NCBI RefSeq assembly: GCF_001434335.1
Contig: NZ_AZFM01000003.1
Location: 46,530 to 110,529 of the forward strand
Length of the DNA stretch: 64,000 bases
Reading direction: 5' to 3'
Source: Lactobacillus kalixensis DSM 16043
GTDB lineage: Bacteria > Bacillota > Bacilli > Lactobacillales > Lactobacillaceae
Position numbers and translations under genes: made by a program. A model generated the notes under the pieces. It was not told where the DNA came from and did not search any database. It was given only the letters and a program-made list of their open reading frames with translations. Below are positions 47,054 to 56,822 of this stretch, piece by piece (position 1 is the first letter of the stretch; each line of letters starts with the position of its first letter).

Positions 47054-47348
47054 CGATGGTGATAAGGACCGTCAAATTACTTTGATTGATGATCAAGGTA
47101 ATGAAGAATTGTATGAAATTTTGTTCACTTTCCATTCAGATGACTATGATAAATCTTATGTGCTTCTTTACCCAGAAGCTATAGCTGAGGATGAAGATAT
47201 TGAAGTGCAGGCTTTCAGTTATGATGCTGATGATGAAGGCGATGTTACAAGCAGCGACTTACATGAAATCACATCTGATGAAGAATGGGATATGGTTCAA
47301 GGAGTACTCAATACATTCTTGGATGATGACCGTTTAAGCGGTGAATAG
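47034..47348 (+). CDS. DUF1292 protein (YrzB)
   Basis: A 104-residue acidic protein with TLIDDQGNEELYEILFTFHSDDYDKSYVLLYP, a pattern I know from DUF1292/YrzB proteins. It is always encoded with ireB and ruvX in Firmicutes, but its function is unknown. ATG 47034 has AAAGGATAAAA in front; a second ATG 12 bases later is possible. A terminator follows. Confidence 0.88.
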   Translation: MVANMNNDGDKDRQITLIDDQGNEELYEILFTFHSDDYDKSYVLLYPEAIAEDEDIEVQAFSYDADDEGDVTSSDLHEITSDEEWDMVQGVLNTFLDDDRLSGE

Positions 47349-47354
47349 TGAATA

Positions 47355-47387
47355 AAAAAGATGACTGGCTCAGCCAGTCTCTTTTTG
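47355..47387 (+). terminator. Terminator of ireB-ruvX-DUF1292
   Basis: GACTGG and CCAGTC pair around CTCAG with extended A/T flanks and T-run. Confidence 0.85.
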
Positions 47388-47422
47388 TTATTACATAGAA
47401 ATTAAGAACTTACAGGATATCA

Positions 47423-49780
47423 ATGAATAAGAAAATTTTAGAAATTATGGAATTCAGTCGAATTACTGAACTCCTAGAGAATTTAACGATTACGGAGCCA
47501 GCAAAGAAAGAGGCTCAAGAATTATTACCAAGTACTGACTATGACAAAGTTAAATCACGTCTAGATCAAACTTTTGCTTTGGCAAATTTACTCAGAGTGA
47601 AGGGACAACTTCCTTTAACAGATTTTGAAGATGTTAAGCCAAGCACCAAGCGGTTAAGTGTAAAAGCAAATTTAAATGGACAAGAATTAGGTAATTTATT
47701 GCTTGTTTTGACTTTAGCAAATGAAATTAATATGTTCTTAGAAGATGTTGATAACGTTGACTTAAGCGCAATCGATAATTTACTTGATCAACTTGATGTA
47801 CCAGATCAATTATATCGAGAATTAAAAAAGTCGGTTGACTATGACGGAACAGTTTTAGACACAGCTTCTTCTGCTTTAGCACGCCTTCGTCATGATCTGC
47901 GCAGCAATGAAGAAGAAATCAAGAATAAGATGGAATCTTACACTAAAGGAAATAGTAGTAAGTACTTGTCTGAGGGGATTGTAACTATTCGTGATGACCG
48001 CTATGTAATTCCCGTTAAACAAGAATATCGTGGAAAATTTGGTGGGGTTGTTCATGATCAAAGTGCCAGTGGTCAAACTTTGTTTATTGAACCAGAAGCC
48101 GTATTGAATTTGAACAATCGTCAACAAAATTTACTTGCTCAAGAAAGACAAGAAATTCATCGTATTTTGCGAAATTTGTCTGATTTAGCAAGAGAAGATA
48201 TTGAAGAGTTAAATCAAATTGCGGAAGTTTTAACCCAATTAGATTTCTTGCAAGCTAAAGCAAAATTAGCTAAGCAAATGAAAGCGACCGAACCTAAGCT
48301 TAGTCAAGACCATTCGGTCAACTTACTTAAGGCGCGGCACCCATTGATTGATCCAGAAAAAATTGTGCCAAACGATATACGACTTGGTACTGATTTTGAT
48401 ACGATGTTGATCACTGGTCCTAATACAGGTGGTAAAACAATTACTTTAAAAACAGTTGGCTTACTTCAATTAATGGCACAATCAGGATTGTTTATTCCAG
48501 CTGAAGAAGGTAGTACAGTTGGGATCTTTAATGAAATTTTTGCTGATATTGGGGATGAGCAATCAATCGAACAATCCCTCAGTACTTTCTCCTCACACAT
48601 TAATGACATTGTTGCCATTATGAAAAATGTGGACAAGAATACTTTGGTTTTGATTGATGAAATTGGAGCAGGGACTGATCCTGAAGAAGGTGCTAGTTTA
48701 GCAATTAGTATTTTGGACTTTTTACGTAAGAAAAATGCTAAAATTATGGTTACTACGCACTATCCAGAATTGAAGTTGTATGGTTATAATCGTCCGCGCA
48801 CTACTAATGCATCAATGGAATTTGATTTAAAGACTTTGTCACCAACCTACAATTTACAAATTGGAATTCCAGGTCATAGTAATGCATTTGCAATTGCGCG
48901 CCGCTTAGGAATGCGCGAAGATGTTGTCAAAAATGCTCAGAGTTTGATCAAAGATACCGATTCAGATATTAATAAGATGATTGAGCGTTTAAATGCACAA
49001 ACTAAGGCGGCAACAACTGCTCGTCAACGTTTAGAAACGAGTCTAGATCGAGCTCAAAAACTGGAAAAGAAATTGCAAGATGCTTTAGACTGGTATAATC
49101 AACGCTTGCAAAAACAACTTGATTTTGCTCAAGAAAGAGCTAATGAAGTTGTCGCTAAACGACGCAAGAAAGCTGATAAGATTATTGAAGAACTTGAAAA
49201 ACAACGCAAAAACGGTGCTGGTATTCAAGAAAATAAATTGATCGATGCTAAAGGTGAATTGAATAGTTTGGAACGTCAAGCTCAGAATTTGGCAAATAAT
49301 AAGGTCTTACAGCGTGAAAAACGTCGGCATCATGTAAATGTAGGTGACCGAGTAAAAGTGCTCTCATATGGTCAAACAGGGACGATTACTAAGAAGTTAA
49401 CTGAACATGAATATGAAGTCCAAATGGGTATCATTAAAGTTAAAGTTAGTGATCGTGATGTTGAAAAAATTGATGGAACTACCAAGAAACAAAAACAACC
49501 AGTTAGAGCAACTAGTGCTTCGCTTAGAAGAAGTAATGCTCATAGCGAATTAGACTTGCGTGGTCAACGCTATGATGAGGCAATGACTAATTTAGATCGT
49601 TATATTGATTCTGCACTTTTGGCTGGGCTTAGCACTGTAACGATTATTCATGGTATCGGTACTGGTGCAATTAGAAAGGGAGTCTGGCAGTATCTTCGAA
49701 GTAGTGGACATGTCAAAGCCTTTAATTATGCTCCAGCAAATGAAGGTGGAAATGGTGCAACGATTGTTCAACTCAAGTAA
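47423..49780 (+). CDS. mutS2: Endonuclease MutS2
   Basis: MutS2 acts on stalled and collided ribosomes and on recombination intermediates. The 785-residue protein has GPNTGGKTITLKTVGLL (Walker A, about residue 332), DEIGAGTDPEEGASLA, a coiled coil (residues about 520-620), a KOW-like region (VNVGDRVKVLSYGQTGTI) and a C-terminal Smr nuclease domain with LDLRG and HGIGTGAIRKGV. All domains are intact, in contrast to MutL. ATG is preceded by ACAGGA. It is followed by trxA, as in many lactobacilli. Confidence 0.96.
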   Translation: MNKKILEIMEFSRITELLENLTITEPAKKEAQELLPSTDYDKVKSRLDQTFALANLLRVKGQLPLTDFEDVKPSTKRLSVKANLNGQELGNLLLVLTLANEINMFLEDVDNVDLSAIDNLLDQLDVPDQLYRELKKSVDYDGTVLDTASSALARLRHDLRSNEEEIKNKMESYTKGNSSKYLSEGIVTIRDDRYVIPVKQEYRGKFGGVVHDQSASGQTLFIEPEAVLNLNNRQQNLLAQERQEIHRILRNLSDLAREDIEELNQIAEVLTQLDFLQAKAKLAKQMKATEPKLSQDHSVNLLKARHPLIDPEKIVPNDIRLGTDFDTMLITGPNTGGKTITLKTVGLLQLMAQSGLFIPAEEGSTVGIFNEIFADIGDEQSIEQSLSTFSSHINDIVAIMKNVDKNTLVLIDEIGAGTDPEEGASLAISILDFLRKKNAKIMVTTHYPELKLYGYNRPRTTNASMEFDLKTLSPTYNLQIGIPGHSNAFAIARRLGMREDVVKNAQSLIKDTDSDINKMIERLNAQTKAATTARQRLETSLDRAQKLEKKLQDALDWYNQRLQKQLDFAQERANEVVAKRRKKADKIIEELEKQRKNGAGIQENKLIDAKGELNSLERQAQNLANNKVLQREKRRHHVNVGDRVKVLSYGQTGTITKKLTEHEYEVQMGIIKVKVSDRDVEKIDGTTKKQKQPVRATSASLRRSNAHSELDLRGQRYDEAMTNLDRYIDSALLAGLSTVTIIHGIGTGAIRKGVWQYLRSSGHVKAFNYAPANEGGNGATIVQLK

Positions 49781-49789
49781 GCAAATTAC

Positions 49790-49818
49790 TTGTAAAAAGT
49801 AAGTTATCCTGATATATT
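49790..49818 (+). promoter_or_regulatory. trxA promoter
   Basis: TTGTAA (49790-49795), a 17-base spacer and TATATT (49813-49818), 37 bases before the trxA start. Confidence 0.6.
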
Positions 49819-49855
49819 ATTAATATAGTTTAATTAATACGAGAGAGGTAATACT

Positions 49856-50167
49856 ATGGTTGATGCAATTAACGACCAAAACTTTGAAGAAGAAACTAGT
49901 AATGGTGTAGTTTTGACTGATTTCTGGGCAACTTGGTGTGGTCCATGTAAAATGCAATCTCCAGTTATTGATCAATTGGCTGAAGAACGTCAAGACGTAA
50001 GATTCACTAAGATGGATGTAGACAACAATCAAGAAACTGCAAAGAACTTGGGAATTATGGCTATTCCAACTCTTATTATCAAGAAAGATGGTAAGATTGT
50101 TGATCGCTTGACTGGTTACACCCCAAAGGAAAAGTTAAACAGCATTTTAGATCAATATACAGACTAA
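49856..50167 (+). CDS. trxA: Thioredoxin
   Basis: The 103-residue protein has the active-site FWATWCGPCKMQSPV (Cys pair at about residues 28 and 31), the cis-Pro loop AIPTL, and no signal peptide. It is a cytoplasmic disulfide reductant recycled by thioredoxin reductase. GAGAGGTAATACT precedes ATG. It has its own promoter and terminator. Confidence 0.97.
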   Translation: MVDAINDQNFEEETSNGVVLTDFWATWCGPCKMQSPVIDQLAEERQDVRFTKMDVDNNQETAKNLGIMAIPTLIIKKDGKIVDRLTGYTPKEKLNSILDQYTD

Positions 50168-50189
50168 CTAATAAAAATCAGAACAAACA

Positions 50190-50216
50190 AAGAGGACGGC
50201 GAAAGCCGTCCTTTTC
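50190..50216. terminator. Bidirectional terminator between trxA and mscL
   Basis: GGACGGC and GCCGTCC pair around GAAA, flanked by A-rich and T-rich tracts. Confidence 0.9.
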
Positions 50217-50587
50217 TAATTGGATTGTTTTTCTAAAATATCACGAATATCTTTTAAATAATCTTCTGCTGTAGGGGTAGGATCAACTTGTTGTTCCTCT
50301 TTTTTAATCACTTTGTTAAGTGATTTTACGATTAAAAAGACAACTAAAGCAATAATCAAAAAGTTAATAATAGCATTGATAAAATTACCATATTTAAATG
50401 TTGCGTCGCCAACTTTTACTACCAAGTTGGACAAATCGATTTTGCCAATAAATAATCCAATTAAAGGATTAATCAAGTCTTTTACAAGCGAATTAACAAT
50501 TGCGGTAAAAGCGGCACCAATAATCACACCTACAGCTAAATCAATCACATTTCCACGTGCGATGAATTGTTTAAATTCTTTTATCAT
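50216..50587 (-). CDS. mscL: Large-conductance mechanosensitive channel
   Basis: MscL opens under membrane tension to release solutes in hypo-osmotic shock. The 123-residue protein starts [31 protein letters not shown], the conserved first helix, and has a second membrane helix at about residues 68-90. AGGAGGAACACTG precedes ATG. It is a single gene converging on trxA. Confidence 0.96.
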   Translation of the reverse strand: MIKEFKQFIARGNVIDLAVGVIIGAAFTAIVNSLVKDLINPLIGLFIGKIDLSNLVVKVGDATFKYGNFINAIINFLIIALVVFLIVKSLNKVIKKEEQQVDPTPTAEDYLKDIRDILEKQSN

Positions 50588-50658
50588 CAGTGTTCCTCCT
50601 ATATTTCTTACTCATTTTTAAGTATACAGGAAGATGAAAAAATAGACTATTTAGTTGC

Positions 50659-51069
50659 CTAGCCAAAGCGTGCTACTAATTGTACTTTCTTTTCTTTTTC
50701 TAGAATAGCAATTTCACATTCGGTTGGACGATCCATTGTAGTTTGCACAGTTTCTGCAATCATACCACTTTCAAGTGAAAATTCTTTACTATCACTATTT
50801 AAACGGTCTTCAACAGTTTGACCACTTAATTCATAAGTAATAGAGGAACGACGTTCTTTAACTTTGACTAAATTACCAAATTCAGCCATGTTAAAAAACT
50901 CAACTAAATCGTCAAAAGAAGAAAGAGCGTAATGACGTGCTACGCGCTTACCAGCCCAGTAAAGAATAGCAGCATTATCGTCGCCTAAGATTTCTGGTAA
51001 TAAAAAGTCACGATAGAGTTGATTAATAAAATATACATGTTCGTTTGGTTGTTCAGTATTGTTTTCCAT
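50659..51069 (-). CDS. YslB family protein (DUF2507)
   Basis: The 136-residue soluble protein has ENPxxYFINQLYRDFLLPEILGDDNAAILYWAGKRVARHY, which I recognise as the DUF2507/YslB core (related to the V4R small-molecule domain). Function is unknown. In B. subtilis yslB is near the trxA and racE regions, as here. AAGGGATGAAAACTTT precedes ATG. It is divergent from murI. Confidence 0.78.
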   Translation of the reverse strand: MENNTEQPNEHVYFINQLYRDFLLPEILGDDNAAILYWAGKRVARHYALSSFDDLVEFFNMAEFGNLVKVKERRSSITYELSGQTVEDRLNSDSKEFSLESGMIAETVQTTMDRPTECEIAILEKEKKVQLVARFG

Positions 51070-51155
51070 AAAGTTTTCATCCCTTTTATTCTTTTTTATT
51101 TTACCGTAAACTAGTAACAGTAGAAAACAAAAATTTTTCTTTAGGGGGAATAATT

Positions 51156-51956
51156 ATGGATAGACGTCCAATTGGACTCTTAGATTCAGGTGTTGGCGGC
51201 TTTACAATCGTTAAAAAAGTGATTAATAAACTTCCTAATGAATCGACAATTTTTATTGGGGATAGTAAGCACATGCCATATGGCGATAAGTCTCGTGAAG
51301 AAGTCATTGAACTAACTCGCAAGAGCGTTAATTTTTTATTAAGTAAGAATGTTAAGCTAATTATCTTTGCATGTAATACAGCTACAGCTGCTGCAATGGA
51401 CATTATTCAAAAAGAAATTGATGTTCAAATTATCGGTGTAATTCAATCTGGTAGTTTAGCAGCAGCCAGAACTACGAAGAATAACAAAGTTGCAGTTTGT
51501 GCAACCCCAGTAACCATTAATTCACATGCTTATGAAAAAGAAATCAAATATAGAAATTCAGAAATTGACGTTACTGAAGTAGCAACACCTGACTTAGCTC
51601 CATTAATTGAACAAAGAAAGAATTTTGAAACTAATCTTAAAGCTGTTGAGCACGATTTAATTCCACTTAAGGAAAAAGATTTTGATACTTTTGTTTTGGG
51701 ATGTACTCATTACCCAATTATTCAAAAAGAGTTTGCAGAAGTTTTAGGTAAAAATGTGCATATTGTTGATCCAGCAGATCAAGTAGCACAATATACTTTT
51801 AACGTTATGCGGCGCGATGGATTGTTTAACATTCATCCGTCAATTTATCATAAGTACTACACTACTGGAGATCCTGATAATTTTGCCGCAATGGGGCGCG
51901 CATTTTTAGGGGATCAAAATTTAGTTGCAGAACGAGTTGATACGGAGAATTTATAA
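51156..51956 (+). CDS. murI: Glutamate racemase
   Basis: MurI makes D-glutamate for peptidoglycan. The 266-residue enzyme has GLLDSGVGGFTIVKK, the first catalytic Cys in FACNTATAAAM (about residue 74), and the second in LGCTHYPI (about residue 187). AGGGGGAATAATT precedes ATG. Its stop overlaps the rdgB start (TAATG), so the pair forms an operon. Confidence 0.97.
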   Translation: MDRRPIGLLDSGVGGFTIVKKVINKLPNESTIFIGDSKHMPYGDKSREEVIELTRKSVNFLLSKNVKLIIFACNTATAAAMDIIQKEIDVQIIGVIQSGSLAAARTTKNNKVAVCATPVTINSHAYEKEIKYRNSEIDVTEVATPDLAPLIEQRKNFETNLKAVEHDLIPLKEKDFDTFVLGCTHYPIIQKEFAEVLGKNVHIVDPADQVAQYTFNVMRRDGLFNIHPSIYHKYYTTGDPDNFAAMGRAFLGDQNLVAERVDTENL

Positions 51957-52576
51957 TGGCAAAAGAAATTTTATTTGCAACAAATAACCAAGGCAAGGTT
52001 AGAGAATTAAAAGAAGCCTTTAAAACTGCAGGTGTTGACTTAGATATTAAGACAAATTCAGATTTAGATAATCCACCACATGTTGCTGAAACTGGAAAAA
52101 CCTTTGAAGCAAATGCCAAATTAAAGGCACATGCTTTAGCAGAATATTCAGGACTAGCAACAATTGCTGATGATTCCGGCTTGATGGTAGATGCTCTAGA
52201 TGGTGCCCCTGGAGTCAGATCAGCTCGTTATGCTGGAGAAGCTCATAATGATGCTCATAACAATGCAAAATTATTAGCAGAATTAGGCGGCGTTCCTGAA
52301 GAAAAAAGAACTGCTAAATTTAATACCACCATTGTCGTTTCAATGCCTGATCACTTTGACCAAGACTTGGTTGTAAGTGGGCAGTGTGAAGGTAGAATTA
52401 TGCCAGGACCACGCGGAGAAGATGGTTTTGGATACGATCCACTTTTCTATGTTCCAGAAAAGGGTAAGACTTTTGCGCAAATGACGATTGACGAAAAGAA
52501 TGAAATTTCTCACAGAGGACGTGCAATTGAAAAGTTATTAAAAGAACTTCCTGCATGGCTAACGCAGTTTGATTAA
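51956..52576 (+). CDS. rdgB: XTP/dITP diphosphatase
   Basis: The enzyme hydrolyses non-canonical purine triphosphates such as dITP and XTP. The 206-residue protein has FATNNQGKVRELKEAF, IADDSGLMVDALDGAPGVRSARYAG and GFGYDPLFYVPEKGKTFAQM, all family hallmarks. Its ATG overlaps the murI stop. A gap of about 70 bases with no feature precedes a bidirectional terminator. Confidence 0.95.
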   Translation: MAKEILFATNNQGKVRELKEAFKTAGVDLDIKTNSDLDNPPHVAETGKTFEANAKLKAHALAEYSGLATIADDSGLMVDALDGAPGVRSARYAGEAHNDAHNNAKLLAELGGVPEEKRTAKFNTTIVVSMPDHFDQDLVVSGQCEGRIMPGPRGEDGFGYDPLFYVPEKGKTFAQMTIDEKNEISHRGRAIEKLLKELPAWLTQFD

Positions 52577-52647
52577 TGAGTTAGGTGAGCTGTTGTGGTA
52601 TTAGAAATTATTTCTATTTATCAAAACTATTGAGATTAAAAGAATAA

Positions 52648-52700
52648 AATAAAACCGGAGATAGGTTCAAAAAATGAATTTATCTCCGGTTTATTTATTT
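52648..52700. terminator. Bidirectional terminator between rdgB and the MscS gene
   Basis: AAACCGGAGATA (52652-52663) pairs perfectly with TATCTCCGGTTT (52681-52692). Confidence 0.9.
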
Positions 52701-53543
52701 TGCAAGAGTAGTTTTAACAACTGGTTCATCCGCAAATTTAATATTATTTTCTTGCAAGACTTGAATATATTTAGCTAAATATAGATTGCGAACAACGCTT
52801 TGTTTACCAGGTTTAACCTGAAAATGAATTTGGTAGACAAACTTTTTACCTGTTTGTTCAGTAATTCCGACAATTGTCGGTCCTTGAATAATTGTCTTTT
52901 TTTCTACCTTGATATCACGATTGCATTCCTTAATTAACTGTTCAACTTTATTAATATCATTGCTGGCATCAAGATCTAGAGTAAGGTCTAAGCCAATGCC
53001 GCCGTGAGCTAGGTTTTGCACAACAGTGATGTTCCGATTAGGGATATAGATCATTGAACCATCTGAAGCCTTAAGTCTTGTCGTTCTAAGGCCTAATTGG
53101 ACAACTGTTCCAACGCTAGTTCCGATCTGAACTAAATCTCCGACATCATATTGATCCTCGCTTAGAATGAAGAATCCGTTGACTAAGTCGCTGACAAAGC
53201 CTTGTGCTCCCATCCCTAAAGCTAGGGAAAAAATTCCGGCACTGGCAAGTAGCGTTCCAACAGGTACACCTAAGATAGAGAGAACTCCAAAAAGATAGAA
53301 GAAAATCACGGTATATTGAAAAACACTGTTAATTAATGCTGTGATTGTTTGAGTTCGTTTATTGGTATTTCTTTTAGGCCGAGAATTTAGATATCGATTG
53401 ATAATCTTTTTACCAAAATGAGAGATTAGATAAAAGATTATAGTTGTAATTACTAGCTGCCAAGTTATTGATAATAAATTATTACCAATCTTGTCCCAAT
53501 CTAGGGAAATATTTTTTACTTTAATCCCTAAAGCATTTTTCAT
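52695..53543 (-). CDS. Small-conductance mechanosensitive channel family protein
   Basis: The 282-residue MscS-type protein has three membrane segments (about residues 22-42, 68-88 and 92-110). The pore-lining third carries GIFSLALGMGAQGFVSDLVNGFFILSEDQYDVGDLVQIG, the classic MscS signature at the start of the beta domain. The C-terminal domain follows. AGGAG precedes ATG. It is a single gene, divergent from the DUF948 gene. Confidence 0.92.
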   Translation of the reverse strand: MKNALGIKVKNISLDWDKIGNNLLSITWQLVITTIIFYLISHFGKKIINRYLNSRPKRNTNKRTQTITALINSVFQYTVIFFYLFGVLSILGVPVGTLLASAGIFSLALGMGAQGFVSDLVNGFFILSEDQYDVGDLVQIGTSVGTVVQLGLRTTRLKASDGSMIYIPNRNITVVQNLAHGGIGLDLTLDLDASNDINKVEQLIKECNRDIKVEKKTIIQGPTIVGITEQTGKKFVYQIHFQVKPGKQSVVRNLYLAKYIQVLQENNIKFADEPVVKTTLAK

Positions 53544-53658
53544 GGCTAAACTCCTCGTATTTTAAATTCTTGTTTATTATCTTAACAAATTACATATGGA
53601 TTGAGAATAAAGCATTTTCATGCTAGACTTTTTTTAGATATAAATTTGGAGGTATAAG

Positions 53659-54084
53659 ATGGCAATTTCATACGGCGCTCTTGCAGGCTTAATTGCTGCA
53701 ATCGCATTTTTAATTTTAGTATTGTTTACTATTCCAACACTTGTACGCACTTCAAAAGCTTTAAAAGAAGTTGACCGCACTATGCAGACTACTAACAAGT
53801 CAATCCAAGAAATTTCGGCTGATGTAGATGGCTTGATAAAGCAAACTAGTGATTTGCTTGATAAAACAAATGATCTTTTAGCTGATGTTAATGGTAAAAT
53901 GAAGACAATAGATCCAGTTGTTCAAGCTGCTGCAGATTTGGGAGAAAGCGTTTCAGAAATCAACGATTCTTCTAAGAAAATGGTAAAACGTTTTAATAAT
54001 GTTCGCAGTGCAAGAACTGGAATAGTGTCTTCGATTATGACTGCTCTTTTGGCAAGACGTTTGCGTCGTAAGGGTGAAGACTAA
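53659..54084 (+). CDS. DUF948 family membrane-anchored protein
   Basis: The 141-residue protein has one N-terminal membrane segment (LAGLIAAIAFLILVLFTIPTL) and then a long helical region (LKEVDRTMQTTNKSIQEISADVDGLIKQTS...) with heptads, typical of DUF948 proteins (YtxG in B. subtilis). It ends with a basic tail. GGAGG precedes ATG. A YtxH-like gene follows after 29 bases, the usual pair. Function is unknown. Confidence 0.88.
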   Translation: MAISYGALAGLIAAIAFLILVLFTIPTLVRTSKALKEVDRTMQTTNKSIQEISADVDGLIKQTSDLLDKTNDLLADVNGKMKTIDPVVQAAADLGESVSEINDSSKKMVKRFNNVRSARTGIVSSIMTALLARRLRRKGED

Positions 54085-54113
54085 TTTTAATTAAATAAAG
54101 GAGGAATTTTAAA

Positions 54114-54476
54114 ATGAGTAAGTTTACTAATTTCGTTGTTGGTGCCGCTTTAGGTGCCGTTGCAGGTTTTGTTGCTGGTTCATTATTAGTTGATGATGAT
54201 CAAATTGATGACGTTAAGAAGAAATTCCAAGATAACGAAAAACTTCAAGACTTAAAGAAAAAATATGACAATGGTACTGAAATTGTGAAGAACCAATTGG
54301 CATCTTTTCCTAAGAGTGTAGAAGATGACTCAGAATTAAAGGACTTTGATGATATTGTCATTGATGATTCAAATAATGATGTCGATGATAATGCAGAAAA
54401 TACTGCTGAAGATTTAAATAATGCAGAAAAAAATGATGATACTGCAGATGAAGGCGTAAATCAGCCAGCTGAATAA
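54114..54476 (+). CDS. YtxH-like protein
   Basis: The 120-residue protein has a glycine/alanine-rich hydrophobic segment (FVVGAALGAVAGFVAGSLL), typical for YtxH (a glycine-zipper-type membrane helix), and a long, very acidic Asp/Asn/Glu tail. AAGGAGGAATTTTAAA precedes ATG. It is the second gene of the DUF948 operon. YtxH is a stress protein in B. subtilis; the role here is unknown. Confidence 0.82.
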   Translation: MSKFTNFVVGAALGAVAGFVAGSLLVDDDQIDDVKKKFQDNEKLQDLKKKYDNGTEIVKNQLASFPKSVEDDSELKDFDDIVIDDSNNDVDDNAENTAEDLNNAEKNDDTADEGVNQPAE

Positions 54477-54487
54477 TTACCTATAAT

Positions 54488-54541
54488 AAAAAACTCATAG
54501 TTGCTATCACTTCAAGTTGATAGTAATTATGAGTTTTTATT
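54488..54541. terminator. Bidirectional terminator between YtxH and pepQ genes
   Basis: AAAAACTCATA and TATGAGTTTTT with an inner CTATCA/TGATAG stem form a long hairpin that abuts the pepQ stop. Confidence 0.88.
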
Positions 54542-55648
54542 TTAGTCTTTAACTGGAATATACTTTAATTCTTTGTCAGTATGAGTGAAAGTTTCAAAGC
54601 CATTCTTGGTTACTACACCGCAGTCTTCAATTCTAACACCAGCAACATTTGGAATATAGATACCTGGTTCAATTGAGAAGCACATGCCTTCTTCTAAGAC
54701 AACATCGTTACCTTCCATGATCTGAGGAAACTCGTGAACGTTCATCCCAATACCGTGACCTAAACGGTGAATAAAGTATTCGCCATATCCAGCTTTTGTA
54801 ATAATATCACGAGCAATCGCATCAAGTTCGCCTGCAGTCATACCTGGTTTTGCAGCGTCAATTGCAGCTTGTTGAGCTTCGCGGTCGATTTCGTAAATTT
54901 CCTTTTCTTTCTCAGTTGGTGTACCATAAGCAACTGTTCTACTTGAGTCTGATGCATAGCCGTTATGCATTGTACCTAAGTCAAACAAGACTAATTCGTT
55001 AGGTTCAATCTTGTTCATGGTAGGCCCTAAGTGCGGGTTAGCAGCATTGGTACCGGCTTGAACGATGGTTTCAAAACTGGTGTGCATAACACCTTTTTGC
55101 AATTTTAATTGATAGTCGATTTGTCCTGCAACATAACGTTCAGTAACACCATTTCTTAAGGCGTTAAAACCAATTTGAAATGCAAAATCAGCTTCAGCTC
55201 CGGCAGCTTTAAGTTGTTCAACTTCTTCTGGAGTCTTAATTAAGCGACTCTTAGCGATAAACGGTGAAACATTGCCTGAAAAATCAACACTTGGAAAGAC
55301 ACGTCTTAATTCTTCTAAGCGTTCAACTGAAAGGAAACTCTTTTCAATTGCTGCTTTTTGAGGATTGGAAACGTGCTTTTTAACTAAATCAGCAATTTTT
55401 TGCCATGGATCTTGGTGGTCTAAATAGCCGTATACATCACCATCCCAAGCAGAGTTCTTGGCTTCTTCAACATTTAATTCTGGTGCAAAGATGAAAGGAG
55501 CTTGATCTTTAAATGCAAGCAATGCAAAAATTCTTTCGTGTGGATCCATACTGTAACCAGTAAAGTAAGCAATACTGATTGGATCTGAAATATAAGCAAA
55601 ATCGTTGTCTGTATCAATTAACCATTGACTCAATTTTTCTAAATTCAT
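54542..55648 (-). CDS. pepQ: Xaa-Pro dipeptidase (prolidase)
   Basis: PepQ cleaves Xaa-Pro dipeptides released from peptide uptake. The 368-residue M24 enzyme has the metal ligands in [22 protein letters not shown] (two Asp), [13 protein letters not shown] (His), and [15 protein letters not shown] (Glu), with the final Glu in [15 protein letters not shown] precedes ATG. A minus-strand extended -10 (TGA-TATACT, complement at 55691-55699) lies upstream. It is divergent from ccpA, as in other lactobacilli, and shares the cre site. Confidence 0.96.
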   Translation of the reverse strand: MNLEKLSQWLIDTDNDFAYISDPISIAYFTGYSMDPHERIFALLAFKDQAPFIFAPELNVEEAKNSAWDGDVYGYLDHQDPWQKIADLVKKHVSNPQKAAIEKSFLSVERLEELRRVFPSVDFSGNVSPFIAKSRLIKTPEEVEQLKAAGAEADFAFQIGFNALRNGVTERYVAGQIDYQLKLQKGVMHTSFETIVQAGTNAANPHLGPTMNKIEPNELVLFDLGTMHNGYASDSSRTVAYGTPTEKEKEIYEIDREAQQAAIDAAKPGMTAGELDAIARDIITKAGYGEYFIHRLGHGIGMNVHEFPQIMEGNDVVLEEGMCFSIEPGIYIPNVAGVRIEDCGVVTKNGFETFTHTDKELKYIPVKD

Positions 55649-55729
55649 GATATGGCCTTTCTAAAATTAACTTGTTAATATTTTTCATCAAGTATATCAT
55701 GAATAAACATGAAAAAATGAAAATAAAAC

Positions 55730-55743
55730 TGCAAACGTTTGCA
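55730..55743. promoter_or_regulatory. cre site between pepQ and ccpA
   Basis: TGCAAACGTTTGCA is a perfect 14-base palindrome that fits the CcpA consensus. It overlaps the ccpA -35 box. Confidence 0.85.
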
Positions 55744-55767
55744 TTGCTTTGGGCATTTGTGTTAAAT
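55739..55767 (+). promoter_or_regulatory. ccpA promoter
   Basis: TTGCAT (55739-55744), 17 bases, TTAAAT (55762-55767). The -35 is inside the cre site, so CcpA binding should repress its own gene. Confidence 0.65.
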
Positions 55768-55801
55768 TTATTGGGAACCAAATTAATAAGGAATGAGATA
55801 T

Positions 55802-56803
55802 ATGCATAAACAAGAAGTTACTATTTATGACGTTGCCCGTGAAGCTAAAGTTTCAATGGCAACTGTCTCTCGTGTTGTTAACGGTAATAATAACGTTCGT
55901 AAGGAAACTCGCGAGCGAGTTGAAGAAGTTATTAAGCGTCTACATTATCAACCAAATGCTGTAGCTCAAGGATTAGCTTCAAAAAAGACTACTACAGTGG
56001 GCTTAATTGTTCCAGATTTGACTAATTTATATTTTGCAGAATTGTCAAAGGGAATTGATGATATTGCGCTTTTGTACAAATACAATATTATTATTACCAG
56101 TATTGAAAATCGTTTAATGAAAGAAGATCAGGTTATTCAAAGCTTGCTTAATAAACAAGTTGACGGTGTGATTTATATGTCCAATCGTTTACCTGATGAA
56201 GCAGCAGAAGCTTTTAAGAGAACAGATACACCTGTTGTTTTAGCCGGTACTAAGGATAATCGTGCTGAATTTCCATCTGTTACAATTGATTACAAAAAAG
56301 CAGGAACTGAGGCTTACAATTTGATGTACAATGATGGCAAGAGAAAGTTGGCATTAGTTGTAGGTGACCCAGACGCTGTTGTTAACAGTGATAATAGAGT
56401 TACTGCATATCGGAAATTTGTTAAGGATCACGATATTTCTGAAGAACATATTTATACAAACGTTAACGACTATTCAGATGGTTACAATTTATTCTCACAG
56501 CTCGAAAAAGACGGTATAGATGGCGTGCTTGTAACACGTGATAGTACTGCAGTCGGTATTTTAAATGCCGCTCTTGATGCTGGAAAGAAGGTTCCAGAAG
56601 AGCTTGAAATCATCACTTCAAGTGCTACTCAAATTGCTTCTGTTGTGCGTCCTGCCTTAACCACAGTTAAGCAACCACTTTATGATATAGGTGCTGTAGC
56701 AATGAGAATGCTTACTAAGTTGATGAACAACGAAGAAATTGACGACACCCATATTGTAATGCCATATGAATTAGTTAAGAAGCAAAGTACTTTGAATTCT
56801 TAA
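55802..56803 (+). CDS. ccpA: Catabolite control protein A
   Basis: CcpA with HPr-Ser-P represses or activates carbon-metabolism genes at cre sites. The 333-residue LacI-family protein has the N-terminal helix-turn-helix EVTIYDVAREAKVSMATVSRVVNGNNNVR and a core starting at TTTVGLIVPDLTNLYFAELSKGI. ATG 55802 is favoured by AAGGA nine bases upstream; ATG 55793 is too near that site. Divergent pepQ and the perfect cre support CcpA over another LacI member. Confidence 0.95.
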   Translation: MHKQEVTIYDVAREAKVSMATVSRVVNGNNNVRKETRERVEEVIKRLHYQPNAVAQGLASKKTTTVGLIVPDLTNLYFAELSKGIDDIALLYKYNIIITSIENRLMKEDQVIQSLLNKQVDGVIYMSNRLPDEAAEAFKRTDTPVVLAGTKDNRAEFPSVTIDYKKAGTEAYNLMYNDGKRKLALVVGDPDAVVNSDNRVTAYRKFVKDHDISEEHIYTNVNDYSDGYNLFSQLEKDGIDGVLVTRDSTAVGILNAALDAGKKVPEELEIITSSATQIASVVRPALTTVKQPLYDIGAVAMRMLTKLMNNEEIDDTHIVMPYELVKKQSTLNS

Positions 56804-56822
56804 TTTGATATATTTACTTAAT

